Source: Brumimicrobium sp035497735
GTDB taxonomy: Bacteria; Bacteroidota; Bacteroidia; Flavobacteriales_D; Crocinitomicaceae
Length of the DNA stretch: 64,000 nt
Direction: 5' to 3'
Assembly: GCA_035497735.1 (NCBI GenBank)
Contig: DATJCX010000021.1
Coordinates: 1 to 64,000 of the forward strand
Shown here: in pieces, positions 25,784-35,528 of the stretch
Layout of the letters: every line of letters begins with the position of its first letter
Position numbering within the stretch: the stretch's first letter is position 1
Notes under the pieces: model-generated
The model's input: only the letters and a program-made list of their open reading frames with translations
Databases searched by the model: none
What the model was told of the DNA's origin: nothing
Program-made: the position numbers and the translations under genes

Positions 25784-27673
25784 CTATTTCAACTCCTCGA
25801 AGTATTCTATAAACGCTTTGTTTACCAATTTGTTTCCGCCCGGAGTTGGATAGTTTCCTGTAAAATACCAGTCTCCAAGTGTGTCTGGGCAAGCTATATG
25901 TAAGTTTTCGATTGTTTGGTATATTATTTCAATATCACTTTTACAATCTATTGGTGTTAAAAGTTGTGTGATTTTATGAGAAACTTCTTCACTTGTAAAT
26001 GGTGCGTAAATTTCCTTTACATAGTTCTTTATCTGTTCTTTAGGGTAATTGATTTGTTCTTTACACTTTTTGTAAACTTCATCAATAATAAAAGATCTAC
26101 CAGTTTCTTTTAATAATTCAATAGCAGCTTCAAAGGCGATAAACTCGTCCATTCGCTTCATTTGAATTCCATAATAGTCTGGATATCTCACTTGTGGTGC
26201 AGAAGAAACTACGACAATTTTCTTAGGGTCTAAACGGTCTAAAATTCGAAGAACACTTTGCTTTAAAGTGGTTCCTCTAACAATAGAGTCGTCTATTACA
26301 ACCAAATGGTCTTTGTCTCTTTGTACAGTCCCGTAGGTAATGTCATAAACGTGCGCAACCATATCGTCACGTGCGTCATCATTGGTGATGAATGTTCTTA
26401 GCTTGATATCTTTAATAGCGATTTTCTCAAAGCGAACTTTTCTATTTAGAATTTGACGTAGATTTTCAGCATTCATGTCACTTCCCAAAGCTGAGATAAC
26501 ATTATGCTTTTCTATATTCAAGTAATCTTCTAATCCTTTCATCATCCCGAAAAACGACATTTCAGCCGTGTTGGGAATAAAAGAGAATACAGCATTGTCT
26601 AAATCATTGTCAATCGCTTTTATAATTTGCGGAACCAATAATTGACCTAATTTCTTTCTTTCATTGTAAATGTCATAATCATTCCCTCTTGAAAAGTAAA
26701 TCCTTTCAAATGAACATGATTTTTTCTCTACTGGTGGTTTGATTTCAACGCTGGTAACTTTTCCAGACTTCTTGATAATCAAAGCGTGACCTGGTGTTAA
26801 TTCTTGAATATCGTCTTTCTTAAGATTGAAAGCAGTTTGAATTACAGGTCTTTCTGAAGTTACTACACAGATTTCATCGTCTTCATACCAGTATGCAGGA
26901 CGAATTCCAGCTGGGTCTCTCATCACAAAAGCATCACCGTGTCCTAGTAGTCCAGCCATTGTATAGCCACCATCCCAGTCACCTGAAGCTCTCTTTAATA
27001 TTGTAACAATATCAAGGTTTTCTGCAATTTTAGCAGTAATTTCTTTGTTGTTGTACCCTTGGTTTTTGAATAGTCTAAACTTATTCTCGTTTTCCACTTC
27101 TATAAAGTGACCTATTTTCTCTAAAACAGTAACAACGTCCGATTTCTCTTTAGGATATTGACCTAAATTGTAAAGTACTTCAAAAAGCTCATCAACGTTC
27201 GTCAAACTAAAGTTTCCTGCAAGAACTAGGTTTCTAGTCATCCAGTTATTCTGTCTTAAGAATGGTTGACAGTGCTCAATACTGTGCTTTTTGTCTATAC
27301 CATACTTTAGGTGACCTAAAAACAATTCACCTGTAAAACCAGCGTTTTGTTTTAGGTAGTTGACGTCTTTTAATTTTTCAGGGTTTTCTTCCTCAATTTC
27401 TTGAAAGCGACTGTTGATTTTTGCAAAAATATCCTGAATGGGTTTTTGACTAATCGAGCGATGTCTTGAAATGTACCTTTCTCCAGGTGCCATGTCAAAT
27501 TTAATGTTGGCTAAACCAGCACCGTCTTGTCCACGGTTTCTTTGTTTTTCCATCATTAAATACATCTTGTTCAGTCCGTAAAAGGATGAACCGTATTTGT
27601 CTAAATAAAAATCTAAAGGTTTTTTTAAACGGAGAAGTGCTATTCCACACTCATGCTTAATAGAGTCGCTCAT
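25784..27673 (-). CDS. purF: Amidophosphoribosyltransferase (long PurF-family form)
   Basis: A 629-aa class II glutamine amidotransferase fused to a phosphoribosyltransferase, first step of purine synthesis. The likely nucleophile is Cys9 in HECGIALLRL, which would require removal of the first residues as in PurF propeptides. The glutaminase half has RNRGQDGAGLANI and DWDGGYTMAGLLGHGDAFVMRDPAGIRP. The PRPP loop is VVIDDSIVRGTT. At 629 aa it exceeds typical PurF (~500 aa), with insertions in the N-terminal part. Bacteroidota often carry a long PurF-like paralogue, so a second copy may exist elsewhere and this one could be specialised. Confidence 0.8.
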   Translation of the reverse strand: MSDSIKHECGIALLRLKKPLDFYLDKYGSSFYGLNKMYLMMEKQRNRGQDGAGLANIKFDMAPGERYISRHRSISQKPIQDIFAKINSRFQEIEEENPEKLKDVNYLKQNAGFTGELFLGHLKYGIDKKHSIEHCQPFLRQNNWMTRNLVLAGNFSLTNVDELFEVLYNLGQYPKEKSDVVTVLEKIGHFIEVENENKFRLFKNQGYNNKEITAKIAENLDIVTILKRASGDWDGGYTMAGLLGHGDAFVMRDPAGIRPAYWYEDDEICVVTSERPVIQTAFNLKKDDIQELTPGHALIIKKSGKVTSVEIKPPVEKKSCSFERIYFSRGNDYDIYNERKKLGQLLVPQIIKAIDNDLDNAVFSFIPNTAEMSFFGMMKGLEDYLNIEKHNVISALGSDMNAENLRQILNRKVRFEKIAIKDIKLRTFITNDDARDDMVAHVYDITYGTVQRDKDHLVVIDDSIVRGTTLKQSVLRILDRLDPKKIVVVSSAPQVRYPDYYGIQMKRMDEFIAFEAAIELLKETGRSFIIDEVYKKCKEQINYPKEQIKNYVKEIYAPFTSEEVSHKITQLLTPIDCKSDIEIIYQTIENLHIACPDTLGDWYFTGNYPTPGGNKLVNKAFIEYFEELK

Positions 27674-27696
27674 TTTGAATTGAAAATTTTCTTTTA

Positions 27697-27704
27697 CAAA
27701 AATA
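27697..27704 (-). promoter_or_regulatory. Candidate -7 element of the purF-family gene
   Basis: Minus strand TATTTTTG, exact TAnnTTTG, 23 nt before the ATG at 27673. Confidence 0.4.
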
Positions 27705-27896
27705 GCGTATAATTTATTAATTGTGGGATATTCAGCTACTTTCTTATTTAAATTTTGTCAACATCTCAGTTTTTCCAAAATAAATCTCGCTTTTCTATTT
27801 AAAATAGGCAACGAATCAGGAACTTTTCTGTCTTATAATAAACGGCTTATATAAGAAGCGATTAGAACTTTCTTAGGTGACCCGATAAAGTATTTG

Positions 27897-27904
27897 TATA
27901 TTTG
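27897..27904 (+). promoter_or_regulatory. Candidate -7 element 4 nt before the 1294-aa cargo gene
   Basis: TATATTTG-AGTT-ATG: an exact TAnnTTTG match so close to the start that the mRNA would be leaderless. No later Met precedes the signal peptide, so the start cannot sensibly be moved. Confidence 0.45.
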
Positions 27905-27908
27905 AGTT

Positions 27909-30900
27909 ATGCGACAAACCTTGCATTTAGTCTTCCTTTTTTCTTTACTGGTGAATACCCTTTCTGCCCAGCAGGATGATGTATGGTTTGAACCCAATAG
28001 GGGGCAATGGGATAGTCGTATATTGTACCGCGTTCCTTTACAAATGGGTGATTTCTTTATCGAAAAAGATAAGTTTACTTATGCGCTTTCCGATTTAGGA
28101 GAAGTTTATCATGCTGCACACGAAGGTGAAGAAGTCGAAAATATTCAGCACCATACTGTTTTTAGTCATTTTCTAAATTCTTCTTGGCAAGGTGAATTTA
28201 CAGAAAGTGATTCTTCTACCTTCTACAAAAATTATTTTCTAGGTCAAAACGCTGATAAGTGGGCAAGCAAAGTTCGTTCTTATCAAAAAGTTGAATTAAA
28301 GGAGTATTATCCTGATATCGATTTAATTCTTGAAGCGACAGACGATTATATAAAGTATTCTTTTCGCGTTCATCCAGGGGGAGATCCTTCTCAAATTAAA
28401 ATTTTTCATGAAGGAGCAGAAAGCATTGTGGTGAATGATGGACAAGTAGAAATTAATACACGATTTGGTCCTGTTATTGAAAATGGATTGAAAGTTTGGG
28501 AAGAAATCGACGGGCAAAAACGAAAAGGAGTCGCTGCAAAATATCAAGCTGCAGGAGATACGGTGAGTTTTTATTTTCCGAATGATTATGATGAAAATGA
28601 AGTGCTGATGATAGATCCAAATCTAACTTTCTCTTCCTTTACGGGGTCCACTTCTGACAATTGGGGTTTTACAGCTGCACCAGATAAGGATGGGAACTTA
28701 TATGGTGGTGGAATTGTTTTTGGATCGGGTTATCCTATTACACCAGGAGCGTATAGTTCTTCTTGGGCTGGTGGACAAGGTCCGTATAGAATTGACATGG
28801 GAATTAGTAAGTTTTCTGCCGATGGTGCAGACTTAATTTACTCAACATATATTGGAGGGAATGGAAATGAAACGCCGAACTCTATTATCACTAACGAACT
28901 GGGAGAATTGTATATATTAGGAACTACTTCTTCTTCTAATTTCCCGCTAAGTGCAAATGCTTATCAAAGCGTTTTTAACGGTGGACAAATGACAACACAG
29001 ATTGCTATTCAGTTTAATGGAACAGATATTACGGTTTCTAAATTGAGTGCAGATGGTTCTAGTTTAATGGCAAGTACTTACCTAGGAGGGGATAAGAACG
29101 ATGGTTTAAATATTAGTACGCTGAATTATAACTACGGTGATGTTTTTAGAGGGGAAATTATTCTTGATAATAATGGAGACGTTGTAATCACGAGTTCTAC
29201 GCAATCCACCAATTTTCCTGTTGTGAATGCTTCCAATAGTACACTTGGTGGAAATCAAGATGCGATTGTAACTAAATTCTCTCCTGATTTATCAACTGTT
29301 ATATGGTCAACTTATCTAGGAGGAAGCGGCGATGATGCTGGATACTCTTTGCAAGTCGCTCCAAATAACAATCTATTTGTTACCGGAGGAACAAAGTCTT
29401 CTGGGCTTCCTTTTTCTGGAGGTCATCAATCTACTTTTCAAGGTGGATCTTCCGATGGTTTTATTGCGGAAATTAACGGAAATACTTCTGCAGTTGTTAG
29501 AGGAACTTATGTGGGAACGAGTAGTTATGACCAAACCTTTTTTGTTCAGCTAGACTCATCAGGAAAAGTTTATGTCTTTGGACAAACGACTGGAAATATG
29601 GAGATTTCTCCAGGAGTTTACAGCAATGCCAATTCTGGACAGTTTTTAAGACAATATTCAGCTGATCTTTCTACTTTAAATTGGTCAACACGTGTAGGAG
29701 GTGGAAATGGTGTGGTGGAAATCTCTCCAACTGCTTTCTTAGTTTCTAATTGCAACGAAATATACTTTACAGGTTGGGGTGGGCAGGTAAATCATTCCGT
29801 TCAAGCTTCGGGAAGTACAACTGTTGGTTTTCCTACAACGCCAGACGCATATCAATCAAGTACGAATGGAAATAACTTTTACATTGGTGTATTATCTGAA
29901 AATGCTTCTGCATTAAAATACGGGACGTTTATGGGGGGCGTAAACAGTAGTTTTAACCATGTGGATGGTGGAACGAGTCGCTTTGATAAAAAGGGAAGTA
30001 TCTATCACTCAGTTTGCGCAGCTTGTCAAGGGAACCCAAATGGTTTTACCTCCACGCCTGGTGCTTATTCTACTACAAATAATAGTTCGAATTGTAATAT
30101 GGCTGTTTGGAAGTTTGATCTCGGTGCGATTGAATCGAGTCTGTCTTTAATGGAGCCAATTATTTGTTTACCAGATTCTGTTAAGTTCATCAACAACTCT
30201 CAAAACGGCAGTTTATATCATTGGGATTTTGGCGATGGACAAACGAGTAATGCTTTCGAACCAACGCATTTTTATCCCAATACTGGAACGTATGAAGTGA
30301 TGTTGGTAGTAACCGATATTGAAGGCTGTTTTGACTCTGATACGAGTTATGTTACAGTTGAGATTTCCGATTTTGATGGAGGTATAGTTGAACCAGTGGG
30401 GCTAACTTGTCCTGGAATTCCTTATCAATTGGAAGCTTCTGGTGGGGTGAGTTATGAATGGTCTCCAGCTGAGTTTTTAGATGATTCAACGAGTGCAACG
30501 CCAATGGCTACAATAGTGGAAACGACCACTTTTACGGTTGTTGTGTCAGATGTTTGCGGCTCGGATACTTTGAGTGTAACATTAAGTGTAGGTGATCTTA
30601 CGGCAGATATTAGTGAAGATATAGAAATATGTAAAGGCGATACCATTCAATTGTCAGCTAGTGGTGGTGGTACTTACCAATGGAGTTCAAACAACGCATT
30701 GAATTTCTTAAGTGACACAACCTCGGAAACGGTAACTGTTGCACCAGAGGTCAGTACGACTTTCTTTGTGGAGATTACTACGGCTGAAGGTTGTGAATTG
30801 ACAGAAAGCGTTTATGTTTCTGTAATTTCAGATCTTCCGCAGCCAATATTGGCTGATACTGCGAATATTTGTCAAGGAGAATCCATCGCTATTACAACGA

Positions 30901-31793
30901 GTGGAGCAAATGACATTTCTTGGTCACCTAATAACAATATTCAACCTCAAACAGGAGGGAATGTAACGATTAGTGCTGGTCAGGATACCTGGTACTTTGT
31001 TGATTATACCAATGTTTGTGGAACAGTTCGTGACAGCATTTTTGTGCATGTCGTACAAACAAATGCGCAAGCAGGAAATGATACCATAGTTTGTCCAGGC
31101 GACATTGTTGAACTTTGGGCAAGTGGAGGAGAAACCTATTCTTGGTTTCCTGCCAATAAAGTTGCCAATCCAACGGCTTCGAATACGACATCTTCACCAA
31201 CGTCTTCAACGATTTACACGGTCTTAGTTACAGATGAGAATGGTTGTATCGATAGTGCAAAGGTTTATGTAGAATGCTTCCCTAATCCAACCGTTTCAGT
31301 CACTCCGACAGATTATTATGGTTTTGTAGGTGATGAGGTTCAGTTTTACGCCACAGGTAGTAGTCCGAACGGTAGCTATGTATGGACGCCAGAAAAGTAT
31401 CTCTCTTGTGATAGTTGTCGAAATCCAATTGCTTATCCACCAGTTTCTAAAAATTACACGGTTGAATTTACGGATGAAAATGGCTGTAAAGCAACCAACG
31501 ATGTTCGCATCCACTTCGAAGGAATCATTTACGTTCCGAATACCTTCACGCCTAACAGCGATGAGTTTAACAATGAGTTTTTAGTCGTAGGAGGGAACAT
31601 CAGAGAGTTTGAAATTATCATTTTCAATCGCTGGGGAGAAATTGTTTACGAAAGCAAGGATATTAGCGTGGGATGGGATGGAACTTACGCTGGTCAATAT
31701 GCAAAAGACGGAACTTACGTTTGGAAAATCAAGTACACCGATACCGAAAATAATCAAAAGGAATTGGTCGGGCACGTTAATTTGCTGAGGTAG
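27909..31793 (+). CDS. Very large T9SS type B cargo with SBBP-propeller, PKD and Ig-like domains
   Basis: A 1294-aa secreted protein. The signal peptide ends near LSAQ (residue 21). The N-terminal FEPNRGQWDSRILYRV with FFIEKDKFTYAL is the DUF7948-type start. Residues ~230-740 hold SBBP-type repeats (KFSADGADLIYSTYIGGNG; KFSPDLSTVIWSTYLGGSGDD) expected to form a beta propeller. Then a PKD domain (YHWDFGDGQTSNAFEPTHFY), four or so Ig-like units with CPG/C-x-G patterns, and the type B sorting domain (VPNTFTPNSDEFNNEF … IIFNRWGEIVYES … GHVNLLR). Likely a surface adhesin or motility-associated protein exported by T9SS. Confidence 0.88.
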   Translation: MRQTLHLVFLFSLLVNTLSAQQDDVWFEPNRGQWDSRILYRVPLQMGDFFIEKDKFTYALSDLGEVYHAAHEGEEVENIQHHTVFSHFLNSSWQGEFTESDSSTFYKNYFLGQNADKWASKVRSYQKVELKEYYPDIDLILEATDDYIKYSFRVHPGGDPSQIKIFHEGAESIVVNDGQVEINTRFGPVIENGLKVWEEIDGQKRKGVAAKYQAAGDTVSFYFPNDYDENEVLMIDPNLTFSSFTGSTSDNWGFTAAPDKDGNLYGGGIVFGSGYPITPGAYSSSWAGGQGPYRIDMGISKFSADGADLIYSTYIGGNGNETPNSIITNELGELYILGTTSSSNFPLSANAYQSVFNGGQMTTQIAIQFNGTDITVSKLSADGSSLMASTYLGGDKNDGLNISTLNYNYGDVFRGEIILDNNGDVVITSSTQSTNFPVVNASNSTLGGNQDAIVTKFSPDLSTVIWSTYLGGSGDDAGYSLQVAPNNNLFVTGGTKSSGLPFSGGHQSTFQGGSSDGFIAEINGNTSAVVRGTYVGTSSYDQTFFVQLDSSGKVYVFGQTTGNMEISPGVYSNANSGQFLRQYSADLSTLNWSTRVGGGNGVVEISPTAFLVSNCNEIYFTGWGGQVNHSVQASGSTTVGFPTTPDAYQSSTNGNNFYIGVLSENASALKYGTFMGGVNSSFNHVDGGTSRFDKKGSIYHSVCAACQGNPNGFTSTPGAYSTTNNSSNCNMAVWKFDLGAIESSLSLMEPIICLPDSVKFINNSQNGSLYHWDFGDGQTSNAFEPTHFYPNTGTYEVMLVVTDIEGCFDSDTSYVTVEISDFDGGIVEPVGLTCPGIPYQLEASGGVSYEWSPAEFLDDSTSATPMATIVETTTFTVVVSDVCGSDTLSVTLSVGDLTADISEDIEICKGDTIQLSASGGGTYQWSSNNALNFLSDTTSETVTVAPEVSTTFFVEITTAEGCELTESVYVSVISDLPQPILADTANICQGESIAITTSGANDISWSPNNNIQPQTGGNVTISAGQDTWYFVDYTNVCGTVRDSIFVHVVQTNAQAGNDTIVCPGDIVELWASGGETYSWFPANKVANPTASNTTSSPTSSTIYTVLVTDENGCIDSAKVYVECFPNPTVSVTPTDYYGFVGDEVQFYATGSSPNGSYVWTPEKYLSCDSCRNPIAYPPVSKNYTVEFTDENGCKATNDVRIHFEGIIYVPNTFTPNSDEFNNEFLVVGGNIREFEIIIFNRWGEIVYESKDISVGWDGTYAGQYAKDGTYVWKIKYTDTENNQKELVGHVNLLR

Positions 31794-31896
31794 TCTTCGG
31801 GAATGAAACCCAATGAACATTCGTTCAAACTAAGCTACAGTTGTTCTCAAAATCTATTATTCTCACTTAAAAAATAAGTATTTCCCTAAAAATGAT

Positions 31897-31904
31897 TAGC
31901 TTTG
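31897..31904 (+). promoter_or_regulatory. Candidate -7 element of kbl
   Basis: TAGCTTTG, exact TAnnTTTG, 21 nt before the kbl ATG. Confidence 0.4.
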
Positions 31905-31925
31905 TTATAAACAAAAACAAAGAAG

Positions 31926-33113
31926 ATGTACGGAAATTTTAAAGATCATTTGGCCGCAGAATTAAAGCAAATTGAAGCTGATGGCATTTATAAAAGAGAG
32001 CGAATCATAGTTTCACCTCAAGGAGCAGAAGTAACAGTTGATAGTGGAGAGGAAGTGGTGATTATGTGTGCGAATAACTACTTGGGATTATCATCTCATC
32101 CAGCGGTTGTTCAAGCAGCTAAAGATACATTAGATTCACATGGATACGGAATGTCATCTGTTCGCTTTATTTGTGGTACACAAGATATTCATAGAGAATT
32201 AGAGCAGAAAATCGCTAAGTTCTACGGGAAAGACGATTCAATTTTGTACGCTGCAGCTTTCGATGCAAATGCTGGAGTTTTCGAACCATTGTTTGGCCCT
32301 GAAGACGCAATTATTTCAGATGAATTAAATCACGCTTCAATTATTGATGGAGTTCGTTTGTGTAAAGCACATCGCTACAGATTTAAGCACTCTGATATGG
32401 CTGACTTAGAAGAGCAATTGATAAAGTCACAAGATCAACGTTATAGAATTATCGTAACGGATGGTGTATTCTCAATGGATGGAGACTATGCGAAAATGGA
32501 TGAAATCTGTGATTTAGCAGAAAAATATAATGCTTTAGTAATGAGTGATGAGAGTCATTCAGCTGGAGTGATAGGGAAAACTGGTAGAGGAGTTCCTGAG
32601 CATTTCGGAGTAATGGACAGAGTAGATATTATCACTGGAACATTAGGGAAAGCTTTCGGAGGAGCGATGGGAGGTTACACTGTAGCAAAGCAAGAAGTAA
32701 TTGATATGTTACGTCAACGCTCACGTCCTTACTTATTCTCTAATTCATTAGCGCCAGCAATTGTTGGGGCAGCAATTAAAGTATTTGATATATTAACTGA
32801 ATCAACTGAGTTGCACGATCGCTTGATGGACAATACAAGATATTTCAAAGCTGCAATTGTTGAAGCTGGGTTTGACATCGTAGAAGGTGATTCTCCAATT
32901 ATTCCTATCATGTTATATGATGCGGCACTTTCACAAAAATTTGCTGACTTATTATTAAAAGAAGGAATTTACGCAATTGGATTCTTCTATCCGGTTGTTC
33001 CAAAAGGAAAAGCGAGAATTCGTACACAAATTTCAGCTGGACATACGAAAGCGCAATTAGACAAAGCGATTGCTGCCTTCATCAAGGTTGGTAAAGAATT
33101 AAAAGTAATCTAG
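31926..33113 (+). CDS. kbl: Glycine C-acetyltransferase (2-amino-3-ketobutyrate CoA ligase)
   Basis: A 395-aa PLP enzyme of the alpha-oxoamine synthase family that cleaves 2-amino-3-oxobutyrate with CoA to glycine and acetyl-CoA in threonine breakdown. Signatures: CANNYLGLSSHPAV, GYGMSSVRFICGTQDIHRELE, the aspartate in MSDESHSAGVIG and the PLP lysine in TLGKAFGGAMGGY. Length and motifs fit Kbl better than BioF or HemA. Threonine dehydrogenase is not next to it. A single-gene unit with its own promoter and terminator. Confidence 0.93.
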   Translation: MYGNFKDHLAAELKQIEADGIYKRERIIVSPQGAEVTVDSGEEVVIMCANNYLGLSSHPAVVQAAKDTLDSHGYGMSSVRFICGTQDIHRELEQKIAKFYGKDDSILYAAAFDANAGVFEPLFGPEDAIISDELNHASIIDGVRLCKAHRYRFKHSDMADLEEQLIKSQDQRYRIIVTDGVFSMDGDYAKMDEICDLAEKYNALVMSDESHSAGVIGKTGRGVPEHFGVMDRVDIITGTLGKAFGGAMGGYTVAKQEVIDMLRQRSRPYLFSNSLAPAIVGAAIKVFDILTESTELHDRLMDNTRYFKAAIVEAGFDIVEGDSPIIPIMLYDAALSQKFADLLLKEGIYAIGFFYPVVPKGKARIRTQISAGHTKAQLDKAIAAFIKVGKELKVI

Positions 33114-33145
33114 TCAATTTATTGATTCAAGATTATACAAAATAT

Positions 33146-33180
33146 AAATCCCGACTTTCTATTTGAAGGTCGGGATTTTT
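33146..33180 (+). terminator. Terminator of kbl
   Basis: AAATCCCGACTTTC pairs with GAAGGTCGGGATTT (one G-U) across TATTT, followed by further T residues. Confidence 0.9.
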
Positions 33181-33217
33181 GTTTGCCTACTTTTTACGAC
33201 TAAACGATATAATTTAA

Positions 33218-33225
33218 TATCTTTG
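33218..33225 (+). promoter_or_regulatory. Candidate -7 element of the two-component operon
   Basis: TATCTTTG, exact TAnnTTTG, 25 nt before the ATG at 33251. Confidence 0.4.
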
Positions 33226-33250
33226 AGATACAATAAGTTGAAGCATTTCC

Positions 33251-34600
33251 ATGAATAGAAGTACCATCAATGGGGTTATTATTATCGGAGTCATCGCGAT
33301 TCTGAGCATTCTTATCGTACAGATTTCTTGGGTTAAAAGAACTGTTAAGGCTCAGTATGATGCCGTAGCTATTCTAGAAAGTAGAGATAGTTTGAATACG
33401 AAACAGTTTGAAGAATCTGTTCGAATTGCTTTGAGAAATTCGGTGCAAGAGATCAGTACCTTTCATACGGATAGTTCTGACGTTTATGGAGCGGTAAAAC
33501 AAAAAAGTTCCAACCATTTCTTAGTCGATATCAATGAAGATTTGCACCCTTATTATCTGGAACAAGTATTAAAACGATCATTCTATGACCAAGGAATAAC
33601 AGAAAACTTCCGTTATGGAATTTACGACTGCTATAACGATAGTATCGTCTTTGGGAATTTAATTCGTTTTACCCGTGATTCACTTTATGAGGCAATTGGT
33701 GATAGTGATGTAGGTATAACTTCTTTAGAGTTGTTATGGGAGAAGGATGGACATTATTTCACGGTATATTTCCCTGAAGTTTCAGCGCAGTCAGAAAGTT
33801 ATTTTGTGGAGTCGAAAGAACCTTGGATATACTTGACAGTCGTTGTTGGCTTGGCGCTTGGTTTCTTTGCCTTTGCGGTGTCTATTATTATTCGACAGAA
33901 ACGAATTTCAGAGGTGAAAACCGATTTCATAAATAACATGACGCATGAATTGAAAACACCTATTTCAAGTATTGGACTTTCAAGCGAAATGTTGATGCAA
34001 ACTGACTTGTCGGATAATCCAGATCGACTGAAACGCTACGCAGAAATTATTTTTAAAGAAAATAAGCGACTAGAACAGTTGGTGGAACGTGTTTTGAACA
34101 TGGCGAAATTGGATCAGAGTGAACTAAAACTGGAATATGAAGCCATTGACTTACATGAATTGATAGAGCGTATTTTAGATGGATTCCACTTTGATGAAAT
34201 GATTTACGATGGTGAAACAACCATGAATTTAAAAGCTGAAAAGCATTGGATTCAAGGGGATATGGTACATTTGACAAACATCATCTACAATCTATTGGAC
34301 AATGCAATCAAGTATTCAGATGAAACTTCGAAAATTGAGATAAAATCCATAGATAAAAATGATGGAATTGAAATTAAAATCATCGATAATGGTATAGGAA
34401 TTGCTAAAGAACAGTTAGCACATGTTTTTGAACAATTCTATAGAGTTCCAACAGGTGATATGCACAATGTAAAAGGGTTCGGACTCGGCTTGTATTATGT
34501 GAAGATGATTGTAGAAAAACACAAAGGAAAAATTAATGTGGAAAGTAAAATCGGTAAGGGTACAACCTTTACAATTTGGTTTCCCAGAGCATTTAAATAA
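33251..34600 (+). CDS. Sensor histidine kinase of a two-component system
   Basis: A 449-aa membrane kinase. Transmembrane segments lie at residues ~8-27 and ~195-215, enclosing a ~165-residue periplasmic sensor region with no recognised fold. HisKA is NNMTHELKTPISSIGLSSEML (His near 235). The ATPase domain has N box NLLDNAIKYSDE, G1 DNGIG, F box FEQFYRV and G2 GFGLGLYYVK. The response regulator follows six bases after the stop, so the pair is one operon and surely one signalling unit. Stimulus unknown. Confidence 0.93.
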   Translation: MNRSTINGVIIIGVIAILSILIVQISWVKRTVKAQYDAVAILESRDSLNTKQFEESVRIALRNSVQEISTFHTDSSDVYGAVKQKSSNHFLVDINEDLHPYYLEQVLKRSFYDQGITENFRYGIYDCYNDSIVFGNLIRFTRDSLYEAIGDSDVGITSLELLWEKDGHYFTVYFPEVSAQSESYFVESKEPWIYLTVVVGLALGFFAFAVSIIIRQKRISEVKTDFINNMTHELKTPISSIGLSSEMLMQTDLSDNPDRLKRYAEIIFKENKRLEQLVERVLNMAKLDQSELKLEYEAIDLHELIERILDGFHFDEMIYDGETTMNLKAEKHWIQGDMVHLTNIIYNLLDNAIKYSDETSKIEIKSIDKNDGIEIKIIDNGIGIAKEQLAHVFEQFYRVPTGDMHNVKGFGLGLYYVKMIVEKHKGKINVESKIGKGTTFTIWFPRAFK

Positions 34601-34606
34601 TAGGAT

Positions 34607-35299
34607 ATGAAACCAAAAATATTATTGGTAGAAGATGACGCGAGCTTAGGATTTATTGTAGCCGACCAATTAAGGGGTGACGGTTATGACGTAACGCTGG
34701 CCATGGATGGTCAAGAAGGCTTTAAAAAATTCAATGAGGCTAAGTTTCATCTTTGTATTTTTGATGTGATGATGCCTAAAAAGGATGGTTTTAGTTTGGC
34801 AGAAGATGTTAGGAAAGTAAATGAAATAATTCCTATTTTATTTTTGACGGCAAAGACCATGACAGAAGATAAAGTAAAAGGATTTAATGTTGGAGGAGAT
34901 GATTATCTAACCAAACCATTTAGTTCTGCAGAATTGAAAGTTAGGGTCAAAGCGCTTCTAAAAAGAGGGAATATTGTAACGGAAACCGTATCGGATGAAA
35001 TGATATTTGGTCAATACGTTTACGATATTAAAAACTATAGTCTAACAGGGCCGGATTTTGAGAAGAAACTAACAAAGAAAGAAGCGCAAGTGCTTAAAAT
35101 GCTAGGACAATTCCAAGGGGAAGTTGTGGACAGAGATTTAATTCTGAATGCCGTTTGGGGGAAAGACGATTACTTCGTTGGTAGAAGCTTGGATGTTTTT
35201 ATCACGAAATTGAGAAAGTACTTTGCCAATGACGAAAATGTAAACATAGAAAATGTGCATGGAATTGGCTTTAAAATCTATGTAAATGATAAGAAATAG
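34607..35299 (+). CDS. OmpR/PhoB-family response regulator
   Basis: A 230-aa regulator. The receiver domain has the acidic pair in LLVEDDASLG, phospho-acceptor Asp in IFDVMMPKKDGF (near residue 53), T in FLTAK and the conserved lysine in DDYLTKPFSS. The C-terminal winged helix is visible (TKKEAQVLKMLGQFQGEVVDRDLILNAVWG … VGRSLDVFITKLRKYF … ENVHGIGFKI). Partner of the kinase directly upstream. Targets unknown. Confidence 0.94.
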   Translation: MKPKILLVEDDASLGFIVADQLRGDGYDVTLAMDGQEGFKKFNEAKFHLCIFDVMMPKKDGFSLAEDVRKVNEIIPILFLTAKTMTEDKVKGFNVGGDDYLTKPFSSAELKVRVKALLKRGNIVTETVSDEMIFGQYVYDIKNYSLTGPDFEKKLTKKEAQVLKMLGQFQGEVVDRDLILNAVWGKDDYFVGRSLDVFITKLRKYFANDENVNIENVHGIGFKIYVNDKK

Positions 35300-35326
35300 T
35301 TAAATTCACGCTAAATAATTGAAAAT

Positions 35327-35400
35327 GGCTCCGTAGCTCAACTGTATAGAGTACTGGATTTCGGCTCCAGCGGTTCTGGGTTAGAATCCCAGCGGGGTCA
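35327..35400 (+). tRNA. tRNA-Arg (anticodon UCG) with altered elbow pair
   Basis: A 74-nt cloverleaf without encoded CCA. Acceptor GGCTCCG pairs with CGGGGTC, discriminator A. D stem GCTC/GAGT, anticodon stem CTGGA/TCCAG around TTTCGGC, giving anticodon TCG, read as arginine CGA. T stem CTGGG/CCCAG. Two positions depart from the standard: D loop reads AACTGTATA, so position 19 is T instead of G, and the T loop reads TTAGAAT, so position 56 is A instead of C. The normal G19-C56 tertiary pair becomes U19-A56. All stems are intact, so the gene appears functional. Confidence 0.9.
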
Positions 35401-35409
35401 CTCTGATAG

Positions 35410-35442
35410 AAGCATCGACGATTGAGTCGGTGCTTTTTTTTT
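35410..35442 (+). terminator. Terminator after tRNA-Arg
   Basis: AAGCATCGAC-GATTGA-GTCGGTGCTT forms a 10-bp stem (one G-U) followed by TTTTTTT, ten bases after the tRNA. Confidence 0.88.
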
Positions 35443-35480
35443 GACTAAAAATGAAAGCTTGCTTTTGATTTTTAGGAGAT

Positions 35481-35507
35481 AAAAAAAAGGACACTTTTCA
35501 GCGTCCC
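35481..35507 (-). terminator. Terminator of trxA
   Basis: Minus strand GGGACGC-TGAAAA-GTGTCC forms a 6-bp stem (one G-U) followed by eight T residues, just after the trxA stop. Confidence 0.75.
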
Positions 35508-35528
35508 TTCCATCAATTTTATTTTTGA

